NCBI GenBank assembly: GCA_964019415.1
Contig: OZ025875.1
Span: 3,041,911-3,105,910 of the forward strand
Source of the DNA: Ianthella basta
Taxonomy: Eukaryota; Porifera; Demospongiae; Verongiida; Ianthellidae
Direction of reading: 5' to 3'
Length of the DNA: 64,000 nt
This document shows, one piece after another, positions 24,001-33,900 of the stretch (position 1 is its first letter; each line of letters starts with the position of its first letter). The translations under genes were made by a program, and so were the position numbers. A model generated the notes under the pieces. The model was not told the DNA's origin, ran no database searches, and worked only from the letters and a program-made list of their open reading frames with translations.

Positions 24001-27000
24001 CACTGTCCTGTTGAATATAACTGGTTCTGGTAGTGCTGAGATTGAGAGTGCAGATGTCTCCCTCACTGTGGGAGTGCTGGACATTGTCACACAGTCCACT
24101 GAAGACCTACAACAAAAGGATGTGAGTTGCTAAATCCTCTGATGACTAGTCAATGTCATTTTCACTATCGTTGCTGCTGGTTGTATTCTGCATGATGTAG
24201 GTTCAGATGGATGTCTTCTTGATTGTGAGCAATGTTCAGCAAGTGCCTCCTGACCAGCTGGCAGCCAGTCAGGGAGAGACAGATTCATCAAACAGGTTTG
24301 TGTTTGCTGGTGGCTGTAAATGAACGTAGCTAGGAACTCCACTTAATCAAGGACTATGACATTGTATGTATTTTACAGGCACCATAATGAAGATATCTCT
24401 TCCTATATATGTATGTACATGTACCACTGTTAATACAGCCTAACTGTTCAGAAAAGCCTAGGCTACGTAGTCTATCTGAACGTTTATAATAGTCTCTGTA
24501 TGCTACGTACGGCAATGGTTACATGGAGGATATTCTGTATCATCAGAGTAAATACAGTATGTAAGGGAGTGTTATCAACAGAGTCTTGGCACACAATGGT
24601 AGTCATGAATTTTATCCCTTTGTTCCATTTATGATGTTCACTACAAAATATTTAGTTCTAATCCTTATCTTTTGCATGCTCTTGGGTAAATACCTTGACC
24701 AGCTGACAGTGAGAGTAACTGCTTGTTCATTGTCATTTTGGTGCACTTACAGAATTTTAAGAATTGTGGATGACATACTGAATGTTGTTGAAGTGGCTCC
24801 TGAAAAACCTTTTGAGTTTGCTGCTCCTGACTTTGGTGTTCGAGTTGAGGAGCCTCCTGAAGATCTAGATGATGAGAAACTCTTTGCCCCTGATTTAGGA
24901 GCCTTGTTGAGCCAAGTAATGACCAATACTGCAGCAAGCACGCAAATAGAAGAAGTTCCGGAAGTGCCATCTGCAGCAATTTCTTTCTCACCAACTCTTC
25001 TGAGGAGAGGCAGCAATGGAATGAGACCACATATATCAACATCTATATTCATACGTGATTCTCTGTTTCAAGAACGGGACAATATGTCAATGGAGTACCT
25101 CACCAGAGAGATTGTTGGAAGCATTGTAGTTGATTTATCTTTGCGGTCAGGTGGAAAAGTAATTCCAATTGCTGCACCTCCAAACAGCAATATAGTGCGG
25201 CCACACTTCACTAAAACAATGGTAAGCTGTTACAAATGAGAACATGAGAATTGCAATACAGCAGACTATGTGTTCTAGCACTGCTTGTGGTCTCTTCTTC
25301 AGCTTGCTAGAGAAGAGGGAAGCACCACAAGCTGTCGGTTTTGGAATGTCACTGCTGATGGTGAGCTGTGGTAGTGTGTACACATGTACAGATATGTACA
25401 CGACACATGTACCTATATACCTGTGTGTATCTGAATGCTTGCACAATGTCTATTATAGAAATGGTGAACATAAAAAACACTCAGGTGTGCTTGACATGTA
25501 TCCATTAAATACAGCTGGCTTTGGTGCATGGGACGGTAGCAACTGCAGAGTGCTCAATGAAACTGCAGAGGAAGTGGAGTGTGGCTGTGATCATCTCACT
25601 CACTTTGCCATTCTGCTGGTGAGTGACTGACAACTTACAGAAATATGCTAGTGGTTGTACAACTACTATTACCAGGCTGTTCATCCTTCCAGTTACCAAG
25701 GAAGCATTCCCTTGTCTCAGAGTATCTCTCCATTCCATTTCTCATCTATAGGACATCACCCCTGATTCACCAAGAACCTCTTCTCCAGCTAGTGAAGCCC
25801 TCACTGGAATGTCTTACATTGGCACTGTACTCTCCATCATTGGTCTCATCATCATTATCGTCACATACCTTGGAGAGAAGTGTGTACTGTGCTGCTAGAG
25901 CAATATTTCTGCATTGTAACTTTTCTAAAGCAATACTCGTGTTGAAAGCCTTTGGAGCAGATGGTTATAAATTGTACTGACCACATCTGGCCCAGGTATA
26001 TGTACCATGTAATGGTAAAGCTTCTAGCCTATGTCATGGCCTTCACTCTATAAATCATCCGTTGCAACACACTGCAATAGGCCAATTCTAAGTTCCTCCC
26101 ATCACTTGTTCATGACAGCCCACACGCAGTATGTATGGGAGTTCAAACCTTTCATTTTCTGTTACAGTGGACTTTCGTTTGAGCAAAGTGACTCTACCTG
26201 ATCTCCTAAAATTGTTTTAAGCCAATTGTTCCTTTTTGTATACTTCCATATTCATATGGTTGCAGAATCTGTCCACAGTATGCATGGTATGTGAATCTCA
26301 GATACTGTATAGAGAAACAATGAACAGAGAGTGACCTAATAATAGCATGTTAAAATGACTATGTGAGTCAATGATATTTTGCATATGTGCACATGACAAG
26401 CATTTGCCATCATCTTTACCTTCATACTCATGTATACTTCATTCAGGAAACTAAGACAAGCTATCCATGTAAAGCTGTTACTCAACCTCTGCTTTGCTCT
26501 GTTGGGGCTGTATGTCACCTTCATCATCAGCACTGTCTCAACTGGTGTACCTGTGCTCTGTGGAGTGGTCTCTGCTCTCATGCACTATTTCTTCCTGGCT
26601 GTGTTTTTCTGGATGGCAGCAGAAGCCATTCAGTTGCACAGGAAGTTGGTGACTGTGTTCAAACCAGACATCACCAGCTATGTCACCATTGCCATGGCAA
26701 TATGCTGGGGTAGGTTGGTGCATGTGGAGAAGGAGAGTAACACACATTATCTTTGTACTGTATTGCCTTCATGTGCAATCCTACCTCCTGTAGTGGTTCC
26801 AGCATTCATTGTAGTATTCTCCTTGGCTCCATATTACCAGAACTACATTCATCCACAATTGTAAGGAATTTCAAAGAATGCTGCACCATACTGACTATGT
26901 GCAGTATACTAAATGTTCGTTTCTTCCCTTCCTCTTTACAAATTGCAGCTGCCGTGTGTATGGATATTCTTTCTATATTGGTCTGCTTCTACCATTTGGT

Positions 27001-27831
27001 GTCATCTACATCATGAACTGGATATTATTCATCCTCATTTTTGCCAGTCTAGTGTGTAAGTCCAGTGTTAGAGAGGAGACAAGCAAGAATGGGAACCTTC
27101 GCAAACTGAAGGAGAACTTTATGATTGCCCTGGGACTGTCCCTTCTCTTTGGAATGGGCTGGGCCATTGGTCTGCTAGCCACCAGTGATCTTCCTGATGC
27201 AGTGCGCTACCCTGCTGAGTGGGTCTTCACCCTGACTATTGCCTTCCTGGGTGTATACCTGTTTATACTGCATGTTCTAAAACCTCAAGAAACACGTAGA
27301 CTTTGGAAGAGGTGGCTTTTCTGCCAGCGTAAGCAGGCTAGTTATGGTGTGTCAACCAGCAATACAAGCAAGTCTCGCTTGACTTCCACCATTGTATCCT
27401 GGGCAGAGACCTTTAGACGTAACACACTGGGGGAGGCTGGCAAAAGCACTGTCACACTGACACGCAACATACCTGCTGCATCTGAAAATCTATACTCTTC
27501 CTCAAGTCTTACTGGAAGGACAACAGACATCACCTCCACTTTTGTCGAGCCATCTTCTGCGATAGAGAATACCACTTCCGAGGCCACATCTCCCCATTTG
27601 CCACATGCGGAGATTGAGTTAGTCCGCAAACTGGACCAATATGAACAGTCCAACAATGAGGAACCTGTGAAAGTTGACATTGATACTGAATCCATCATTG
27701 AAACCATGAGTTTCCATGACAGCTCCTCTTTGTTTGGCTGCAATGCTCTCTCTGCTCAGCAAGACCCAGCTCCAACTGGCACAGATGGAGATTGCTGCAT
27801 AGTCCAGAACAAGGAGACTGAATGGCTCTGA
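14219..27831 (+). CDS. B1: adhesion GPCR, FN3 x7, Ig x4, EGF, Ig, SEA-like, HRM, GAIN/GPS, 7TM
   Basis: Exons: 14219-14249, 14324-14353, 15600-15926, 16106-16393, 17693-17974, 18484-18765, 19158-19448, 19564-19875, 20130-20411, 20580-20894, 21116-21397, 21570-21875, 21991-22362, 22483-22620, 22692-22970, 23041-23123, 23200-23440, 23617-23861, 23978-24121, 24201-24295, 24753-25221, 25303-25360, 25515-25618, 25752-25879, 26447-26709, 26794-26860, 26949-27831. They total 6597 bases, 2199 codons with TGA at 27829-27831; the phases agree at every junction and no stop occurs. The product would be a type I-oriented surface receptor that cleaves itself at the GPS and signals through the tethered agonist to G proteins, as known for this family. 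Ligand and pathway are unknown. The start is chosen because two tiny exons give a signal peptide in phase 1, matching the first FN3 exon. It is the only copy here without lesions. Confidence 0.85.
14522..14989. mobile_element. hAT-like MITE, about 470 bp, in B1 intron 2
   Basis: Termini CAGTGGCGTAGCACC and, inverted, CATAGGCGTAGCACC. The CAGTGGCGTAG start is typical of hAT-type non-autonomous elements and is shared with the element at 62370-62765. No transposase is encoded. It contains a second TGACGTCA at about 14751. An 8-bp target duplication is not clear. Pair 2 copy: 50097-50564. Confidence 0.65.
15600..20411 (+). CDS. B1 FN3 array (seven one-exon FN3 domains)
   Basis: Seven exons of 282-327 bases, each one FN3 domain and each phase 1-1: 15600-15926 (cysteine-rich: CGRCQNC, RWNEPP), 16106-16393 ([19 protein letters not shown]), 17693-17974 ([19 protein letters not shown]), 18484-18765 ([17 protein letters not shown]), 19158-19448 ([18 protein letters not shown]), 19564-19875 ([18 protein letters not shown]), 20130-20411 ([20 protein letters not shown]). 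Each shows the strand B Trp, the P-N-G turn, the strand C Tyr and the L-x-P-x-T-x-Y signature. Many N-x-S/T sites suggest glycosylation. They would form the membrane-distal stalk. Confidence 0.9.
16440..17175 (-). mobile_element. Internally deleted LINE fragment in B1 intron
   Basis: The minus strand reads [21 protein letters not shown], the reverse transcriptase motif A of non-LTR elements, followed a little later by a CCHC-like C-terminal finger ([19 protein letters not shown]). The palm motifs between are missing, so an internal deletion joined the ends. The 3' end has a short TTGAA-type repeat tail (about 16440-16462). It is antisense to B1. The copy in B2 (about 52013-52740) has the same deletion plus a further frameshift, so the deletion predates the pair duplication. 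Confidence 0.75.
19951..20022. repeat. (ATGT)n microsatellite
   Basis: About seventeen tetranucleotide units with one interruption, in the intron between two FN3 exons of B1. The B2 intron has a shorter tract at 55526-55581. Confidence 0.95.
20580..22362 (+). CDS. B1 Ig block (one Ig-like and three Ig exons)
   Basis: Exons 20580-20894, 21116-21397, 21570-21875 and 21991-22362, all phase 1-1. The first is Ig-like: VNLSC, a Trp in IQWVFMG, and DAGLYQI at strand F but no second canonical Cys. The second has [21 protein letters not shown]; the third [18 protein letters not shown] and [12 protein letters not shown]; the fourth [18 protein letters not shown] and [12 protein letters not shown]. These are I-set type features. 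A long GT microsatellite interrupts the first intron. Confidence 0.9.
20938..21050. repeat. (GT)n microsatellite in B1 Ig intron
   Basis: About 110 bases of nearly pure GT between two Ig exons; the B2 copy is at 56495-56599. Such tracts can form Z-DNA and vary in length. Confidence 0.95.
22483..22970 (+). CDS. B1 EGF-like exon and membrane-proximal Ig exon
   Basis: Exon 22483-22620 encodes a six-cysteine EGF-like module starting [14 protein letters not shown], with a calcium-binding-like N-x-C-D start and YTCIC, ending at RNC. Exon 22692-22970 encodes an I-set Ig ([35 protein letters not shown]). Both are phase 1-1. They separate the FN3/Ig stalk from the HRM-GAIN module. Confidence 0.9.
23041..23861 (+). 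CDS. B1 SEA-like segment and hormone-receptor motif (HRM)
   Basis: Exons 23041-23123 and 23200-23440 (phase 1-0 and 0-1) encode about 108 residues starting [14 protein letters not shown], with alternating hydrophobic strands; the size and position suggest a SEA-like or other small alpha/beta domain, but I see no decisive motif. Exon 23617-23861 encodes a cysteine-rich module ([40 protein letters not shown]) that fits the HRM found just before many GAIN domains. The HRM exon is phase 1-0. Confidence 0.75.
23978..25618 (+). CDS. B1 GAIN domain and GPS
   Basis: Exons 23978-24121, 24201-24295, 24753-25221, 25303-25360 and 25515-25618. The first two give the helical subdomain A ([33 protein letters not shown]). 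The large third exon carries [14 protein letters not shown] and the strand-rich start of subdomain B. The fourth ends with CRFWNVTADG and the fifth with FGAWDGSNCRV and [13 protein letters not shown], giving the W and C pairs and the HL/T cleavage site of the GPS. The intron before the third exon (24296-24752) holds nothing I recognise. Confidence 0.9.
25752..27831 (+). CDS. B1 seven-transmembrane domain and cytoplasmic tail
   Basis: TM1 25752-25879 ([12 protein letters not shown]-like, here [19 protein letters not shown]), TM2-3 26447-26709, TM4 26794-26860, TM5-7 plus tail 26949-27831. TM2 LLLNLCFALLGLYVTFII, TM3 MHYFFLAVFFWMAAEAIQL, TM5 YIGLLLPFGVIYIMNWILF, TM6 IALGLSLLFGMGWAIGLLA, TM7 WVFTLTIAFLGVYLFILHVL. 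These fit the adhesion/secretin class. The tail of about 180 residues is Ser/Thr-rich and ends in EWL, which could be a class III-type PDZ ligand. The 3' UTR follows from 27832. Confidence 0.9.
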
Positions 27832-28018
27832 CACCATTCCATATTGTAACTGCACCTATACTGTATATTTTCAATGTGACACAGAATTATATGCTAATCA
27901 ACACCATGCAATACATATCTTGGCTGTATTGATATGACACAGGCATGCAAAATTAATGCAAATGTAGTAGGACTATTGGTACATACAGTACAGTGATTGC
28001 AAAAATACAGGATTTAAG

Positions 28019-28262
28019 TACTGTGTAAGCTCCCATTTTCGCACGATTTTATTTTCACACATTTTGTAAGGCCGACAGCATTCGCGAAAAATATTTTCTC
28101 AAGAATATTTCATACTTTACAGTCCCAGTATTTATAGACATTGCAAATACTACCACTATAAATAACCTGGTGACCATTCGCAAAAATGAAATCATGAACT
28201 ACTCTTCCAAGCGGCAATTCGTGAAACTTTCGTCCCACAAAAAATAGCACTTGCACGGTATA
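28019..28262. mobile_element. TA-flanked MITE, about 240 bp
   Basis: Left end CTGTGTAAGCTCCCATTTTC and inverted right end CCGTGCAAGTGCTATTTTTT are imperfect terminal repeats, with TA on both sides and TTCGCGAAAAATATTTT-type palindromic sequence inside. This fits a Tc1/mariner-like MITE in the 3' flank of B1. Confidence 0.6.
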
Positions 28263-28384
28263 TTCTTTTACTTTGTATAATTATCTTTGGCCAAGGACTG
28301 ATTCTTTGAATGTGTGAACGTTATATAAATAATTATAATATGACCATACAAATATTGTATATATATATATAGAATATAATATAA

Positions 28385-29758
28385 GAGCTCATTTGTGAAG
28401 AACCAGCTGGTGATCTTTTGCTGCAAGCAGCTCCAGACTTGTGTCAGGTGAAGCCTGAGAATGCCACCCTCCTTGGGGCCCCCATTGGTCAGCTGAAGTC
28501 CATCAATTCAGCAATTTCTAGTCGGCTGCAGGCCCTAAAGACCATGGGTTCCAGGTTGCCCCACTTCCACAGGCAGGATGCGCTTCTGCTGCTTAGGCAA
28601 TCCTTCGCCATTCCTAAGATCCTGTACACCCTCAGAACTGCCCCATGCTGCATTTCACCGGTACTGGCCTCTTTTGACCAGGAGCTACGATCGATCCTCA
28701 CTAGCATCTTGAATGTCAGCCTGGACGACCACTCAGCCTGGATACAAGCCACTCTTCCTGTTGGGGCTGGAGGTTTGGGGATCCGAAGGGCCACCCAGCT
28801 TGCCCCCTCCGCCTTTTTGGCATCTGCTGCTGGGTGCAAGGATCTTCTGAACCAGATCATCCCTAACAGGTTGAAAGGCACGCCCCCCCCATACACCCTG
28901 GAGGTTCGTAATGAGTGGCAGCAGGGTCACCAGCACACACCACCTCCCACCCCAGTGAAGCAGCAGCAGAAAGAGTGGGACAAGCCCCACATTGAGGCGA
29001 CTCAGCAAGGGCTGCTGGACTCTGCTGCAGACCCCAGGACGAGAGCTAGACTTTTGGCAGTTCAGGCTAAGGAGTCTGGTGCATGGCTGAATGCACTGCC
29101 TGTTCCATCCCTGGGGCTCCGCCTTGATGATGAAGTGGTGCGCATCGCTGCCGGTCTTCGTCTCGGTGTTCCCCTCTGCCGTCCCCACGTGTGCAGTCAG
29201 TGTGGAGGCCATGTGGACAAGCTGGGCATACATGGGCTCAGCTGCAAGTTCAGTGCAGGGCGTCTTCCGCGGCACACGGCAATCAACACTATTGTCAAGA
29301 CGTCCCTAGCCAGAGCGCAGTTTCCATCTACGCTGGAGCCCTCTGGCCTCAGCCGGTCAGACGGCAAACGCCCAGATGGGGTTACCATCACTCCATGGCA
29401 AGCAGGTCGCACCCTCGTTTGGGATGTGACCTGCCCCGACACCTATGCAGTCTCCCATATGGTGTTGTCAACAAGAGAGGCAGGAGCGGTGGCGGCTGCA
29501 GCCGAGGCCAAGAAGACTGTAAAATACGCGGAGCTGGCTAGGACTCACCATGTGGCCCCACTGGCGGTCGAGACATCTGGTGTGTTTGGCTCAGGGGCTC
29601 GCGAATTCTTCACTGAACTGGGCAGGCGGTTGATTCGAGTCACAGGGGATTTGATGTCCCGGTGCCACATGATCCAGCAGATATCAGTTGCCCTACAAAG
29701 AGGCAACGCTGCCTCGGTGCTGGGCACCATGGAACAATGTAATTTACTTGACAATTAA
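28385..29758 (+). mobile_element. 5'-truncated LINE (non-LTR retrotransposon) with C-terminal zinc knuckle and endonuclease-like domain
   Basis: An open frame of about 455 codons with no stop before 29756. Its start (ATLLGAPIGQLKSI, LLLLRQSFAIPKILYTLRTA, GGLGIRRATQLAPSAFLASA) matches the thumb and C-terminal part of LINE reverse transcriptases, downstream of the catalytic palm. Then follow a CSQCGG...IHGLSC zinc knuckle and RPDGV...LVWDVTCPDTYA, which resembles the PD-(D/E)XK restriction-like endonuclease placed C-terminally in R2-type LINEs, and a conserved end (FTELGRRLIRVTGD, GNAASVLG). Everything upstream of the thumb is missing. An A-rich stretch at about 29876-29883 may mark its 3' end. 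The coding frame is undamaged, so the insertion may be fairly young. Confidence 0.75.
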
Positions 29759-29889
29759 TTACTATTCAGACATTGCATAGGTGGTGCTGTGCACTGCCTA
29801 TTAATTACTTTGACTCTGTTATTAGTCAAATGAGGTTGTGGATTTGTGTGCGTTACTGGTAATATTAAATCGCCCAAAAAAAATATTGT

Positions 29890-30920
29890 ATTAATGGACT
29901 TTCACAATACACCTGGTTCCCTTTCCATTGCTATGCGGTTGAGACCTCCACCAACTGAGAGACTGTCAATTATAAACTATCATTGACTGACTGGTAATAA
30001 GCACAAGTAAATAATGTATATACACACACTGCACAGATTCAAAATTAACACACGCCATTGTCACAGAAGCATATGGTGAGTGTACATTTTTTACAGTACA
30101 TTATATTATTGCTTAGGGAGCGAACTGATCTTGAGCAGATACGTAGCAGAATCAATGACAACTTGATTTGCAGGATGTTTTGGCCTCGTAGGCCTTTGTC
30201 AACCGCGTACAAAATGCAAAACAAAGGTCCACAAAGCCAAAACATCCTCAAATCAAGTATTGGTTCTGCTGCACATTTGTTCAAGATCATGATCAGTTCA
30301 CTCCCTTATCGAATAATGCAGCAATGAGCCTCCATGATATTATTATTGCTTAGTACCACCTGCACTCCCTAATTTGTATTCCTGGTGAAGCATGTATGTC
30401 CCTAGCTTAATGTATGTACTGGCTGCTTATGGAGTGCAAACTATATGTATGCAATGGTCAAATACATAACTGGCTTGAAGGCAAACAATGTCCATATTAA
30501 CAAAACATAATTGTTATAACTGAACCCCACTTGAAGGCGCTGCACTTGATGTCCATCTAGCAACAAACGTATTGTGCTCACTAAGTACATGCATGTGGGC
30601 CAGTTTCACTTGACATGAGTGCAACATGATATGGCTATGTACTATGAACATAATATTATGCTAAAAGAGTGAGGGAATTAAGTACACACGCACCACACAT
30701 CAATGAAAGCAACATGTTACACAATAATTGCATTACATGAACTGACAGTGAATGATTTGAAAAAAGCATTTGAATACTGACCAGATTATGCAACACATCT
30801 TACAGCAGCTGTATTATACGTTAATTTGGATGTCTACATGATTATTGCAAAGAATTAGAGGACTGAAGAAGCTATTAAAAAGTGCTCCAGTCAAAACATG
30901 CAATGACAGTGAACAGTGGA
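29890..30920. other. Intergenic spacer between convergent B1 and A2
   Basis: Apart from the fold-back element at 30100-30322 I see no gene, RNA or clear repeat. The A2 3' UTR must lie within the right part. Confidence 0.6.
30100..30322. mobile_element. Fold-back (inverted repeat) element, arms of about 100 bp
   Basis: Left arm (GGGAGCGAACTGATCTTGAG, CAGGATGTTTTGGCCTCGTA) and right arm are diverged inverted copies around a short centre near 30205. A related single-arm sequence (CAGGATGTTTCAGCCATGAA) occurs in the B1 and B2 introns at about 17428 and 53001. Confidence 0.65.
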
Positions 30921-33900
30921 CTACAGTGGAATGACATCAGGTCCTTCAAACTGCTTGTTTTCCACAATGTAGCATGCTCCTTGAGTACCAGATAGACCCT
31001 GGTCTGACTCTGAAGAGAATGCACTGATGCTCATTGCAATGGGCAAAGATTTGTCTTGTGATCCTTGAGTAACGTACACCTTGTTGTAGAACCAGCCATC
31101 TTCATCCATTCCATCAGTAGGTTCCTCTGATACAGAGAACATTGACTCAGCAAAGCTAGTGTTCTGGCCAGATTTTCCACCCCTGGCCACTTCACCTGTT
31201 CCTTCTTTTGCCCATTCTGTTGGAAGATCATATGTGCCAGATGAGAAAACATCACTGTAGGTCCACTCATCTGGTTTCATTCTCTCAACCAACTCTAAAT
31301 TGACAGGCTGCAAATTAGCATGACTTCGATCAGACCTCATACTTGTTGTGCTCCTACCAGTCTTCAGGGTGCCTTTCCAGGATGTAAGAGTGGATGAAAG
31401 AGTCTTTAAACGATTCCTGCTCTGAGTATTGGCGGAGGAGAATGAAACCCCTCTCTTCTTCTTGCTCTGGCAGCAAAGCCATCTCTTCCAAAGTTTACGA
31501 GCTTCTTGAGATCTTAGAACATAGAGTACAAAAAGATATACGCCTAGGAAGGCAGTAGTCAGGGTGAAGACCCACTCAGCAGGGTAGCGCACTGCATCAG
31601 GAAGATCACTGCTTGCTAGCAGACCAATGGCCCAGCCCATTCCAAAGAGAAGGGACAGTCCCAAGGCAATCATAAAGTTCTCCTTCAGTTTGCGAAGGTT
31701 CCCACTACTGCTTGTCTCCTTCCTAACGTTGGGCCTACACAGCAGACTGGCAAAAATGAGGATGAATAATATCCAGTTCATGATGTAGATGACACCAAAT
31801 GGTATGAGCAGACCAATATAGAAGGAATATCCATACACACGGCAGCTGTAATTGGTAAAAAAGAGAAAGTAGGGTTAGTAACAACTTTCTGCATTCCGTA
31901 CAATAACAATTTGTTGCAAAAACCTTACTAAAGAGGATGGATGTAGTTCTGATACCGAGGGGCCAGAGAGAATGTAACAATGAATGCTGGAACCACTGCA
32001 CAAGCAATGAAAGAAATTGAATTCAAATTCTAATTAAGCATGCATGCAGTTAGTAAGTTTGATATATATCCATTTGTGCACCAACCTACCCCAGCATATT
32101 GCCATGGCAATGGCAGCATAACTGGGGATGTCTGGTTTGAAGACAGTCACCAATTTCCTGTGCAACTGAATGGCTTCTGCTGCCATCCAGAAGAACACAG
32201 CCAGGAAGAAGTAGTGCATGAGAGCAGAGACCACTCCACAGAGCACAGGTACACCAGTTGAGACAGTGCTGATGATGAAGGTGACATACAGCCCCAACAG
32301 AGCAAAGCAGAGGTTGAGCAGCAGTTTTGCATGGACGGTCTTCCTCATGTCCCTGAAAAGATGAGCAAGAATTATCACACACAATACATGTTGTATGGCT
32401 ACACCCCTGCACTGCTGTATTATGTAAATTTACATAGTAACTAACATCAAACTGAGGAATTTGAATTATTTGCACTGTCTAGCCATGTGCAACACAAAAG
32501 ACTTGACTAATATAATAATTATATGAAAAATGTATTGTAGAGTATACCCTGTGCTTGCAATTGTTGCCTTCTTCATTGGGATGTTGAGTCTTTAATAATA
32601 ATTACACTGAATTGTCAGCTGCCTGTTGTGTTTGTATGGTGAGGTGTCACATACAGCACACAATTGATTGGATATCGGTTCAGTCAAGCATATTGATGCA
32701 TGCCAGTGCAATACTGTATGTACAGTATCTATAATTATACCACACATGCACACATATACACTATTTAATAGTATGTTGGACAGATAAGGTCTTGAGGTTT
32801 GAACTGGCTTGAACAAGTCTTAATGGTCTGGAAGCATTTGATGTGTTCACACTGAATAGGCACTTCACAGGCAGGAAAGCATCTAATTTCCACCAATTAG
32901 CCTCAGTTGAGAGTGTGTGTAATGTTTGTAATATCATGATTTACTCATGCCATGTCATGGTTAAGTAATAACTTCCAGCATGCTAAAATACATAGTACAC
33001 ACACATAATTATTATGCAATGTTTTTACCAGATTAATACGCGCTCACTTTTCGCCAAGATATGTGATAATGGTGATGATGAGGCAGATGGTGGAGAGTAC
33101 AGTGCCAATGTAGGACACCCAAGTGAGGGCAAGGGCTTCTGGAGGAGGGTCATGTGTCTGGGGTGGGGGATTTGGTTTGATATCCTGTGGAAAGGAAAGT
33201 GCTCATTAAAGGAATGACATTGGATTCACAATCATTTAATGGTTGCATGACAAAAGGTGTTTCTGCTTTCTACAGATGGACTGTGAAAGTAGAGTATACA
33301 GCCAATGCACAGTAGACTATAGACCCATCCCTTGTAAGCCAGTCCTCACCAGCAGAATGGCAAAGTGAGTGAGATGGTCACAGCCACATTGCACTTCCTC
33401 TGCAGTCTCACTGAGTACTCGGCAGTTGCGACTGTCCCATGCACCAAAGCCACCTTTATACATAATTTAGGTATACAGACAGATTCAATGACATGAAAAA
33501 TAGATTAGCGGCTCAAACCAGTTTTGCATAGTGCATAGCTATATAATCACATTGCCTGAAAAAGTGTTCAGGTAACTAGCTCCTCCTGTACTGATTAGCA
33601 CTCATGGATCACCAAAAGTAACCAGGGTCAAACTGCAAGACCATACTGTATATTATATATTGGTTGAAATCTTTAACCTCTAAAATTTAATGCAGGCTAC
33701 ATTATAACAAGATGTATGATATGCATATTATTTGTGACATACGTATATACAGTGCAAGTTAATATATATATATATGACAACTCCATACTTACTGTCTGCA
33801 GTGAAGTTCCAGAACTGGCATACTGGATCACTGCCATTCTCCATGGCAATCTGCAGATTACACGTCAACCATACTGTTCACAATATGCATGATGTAAGCA

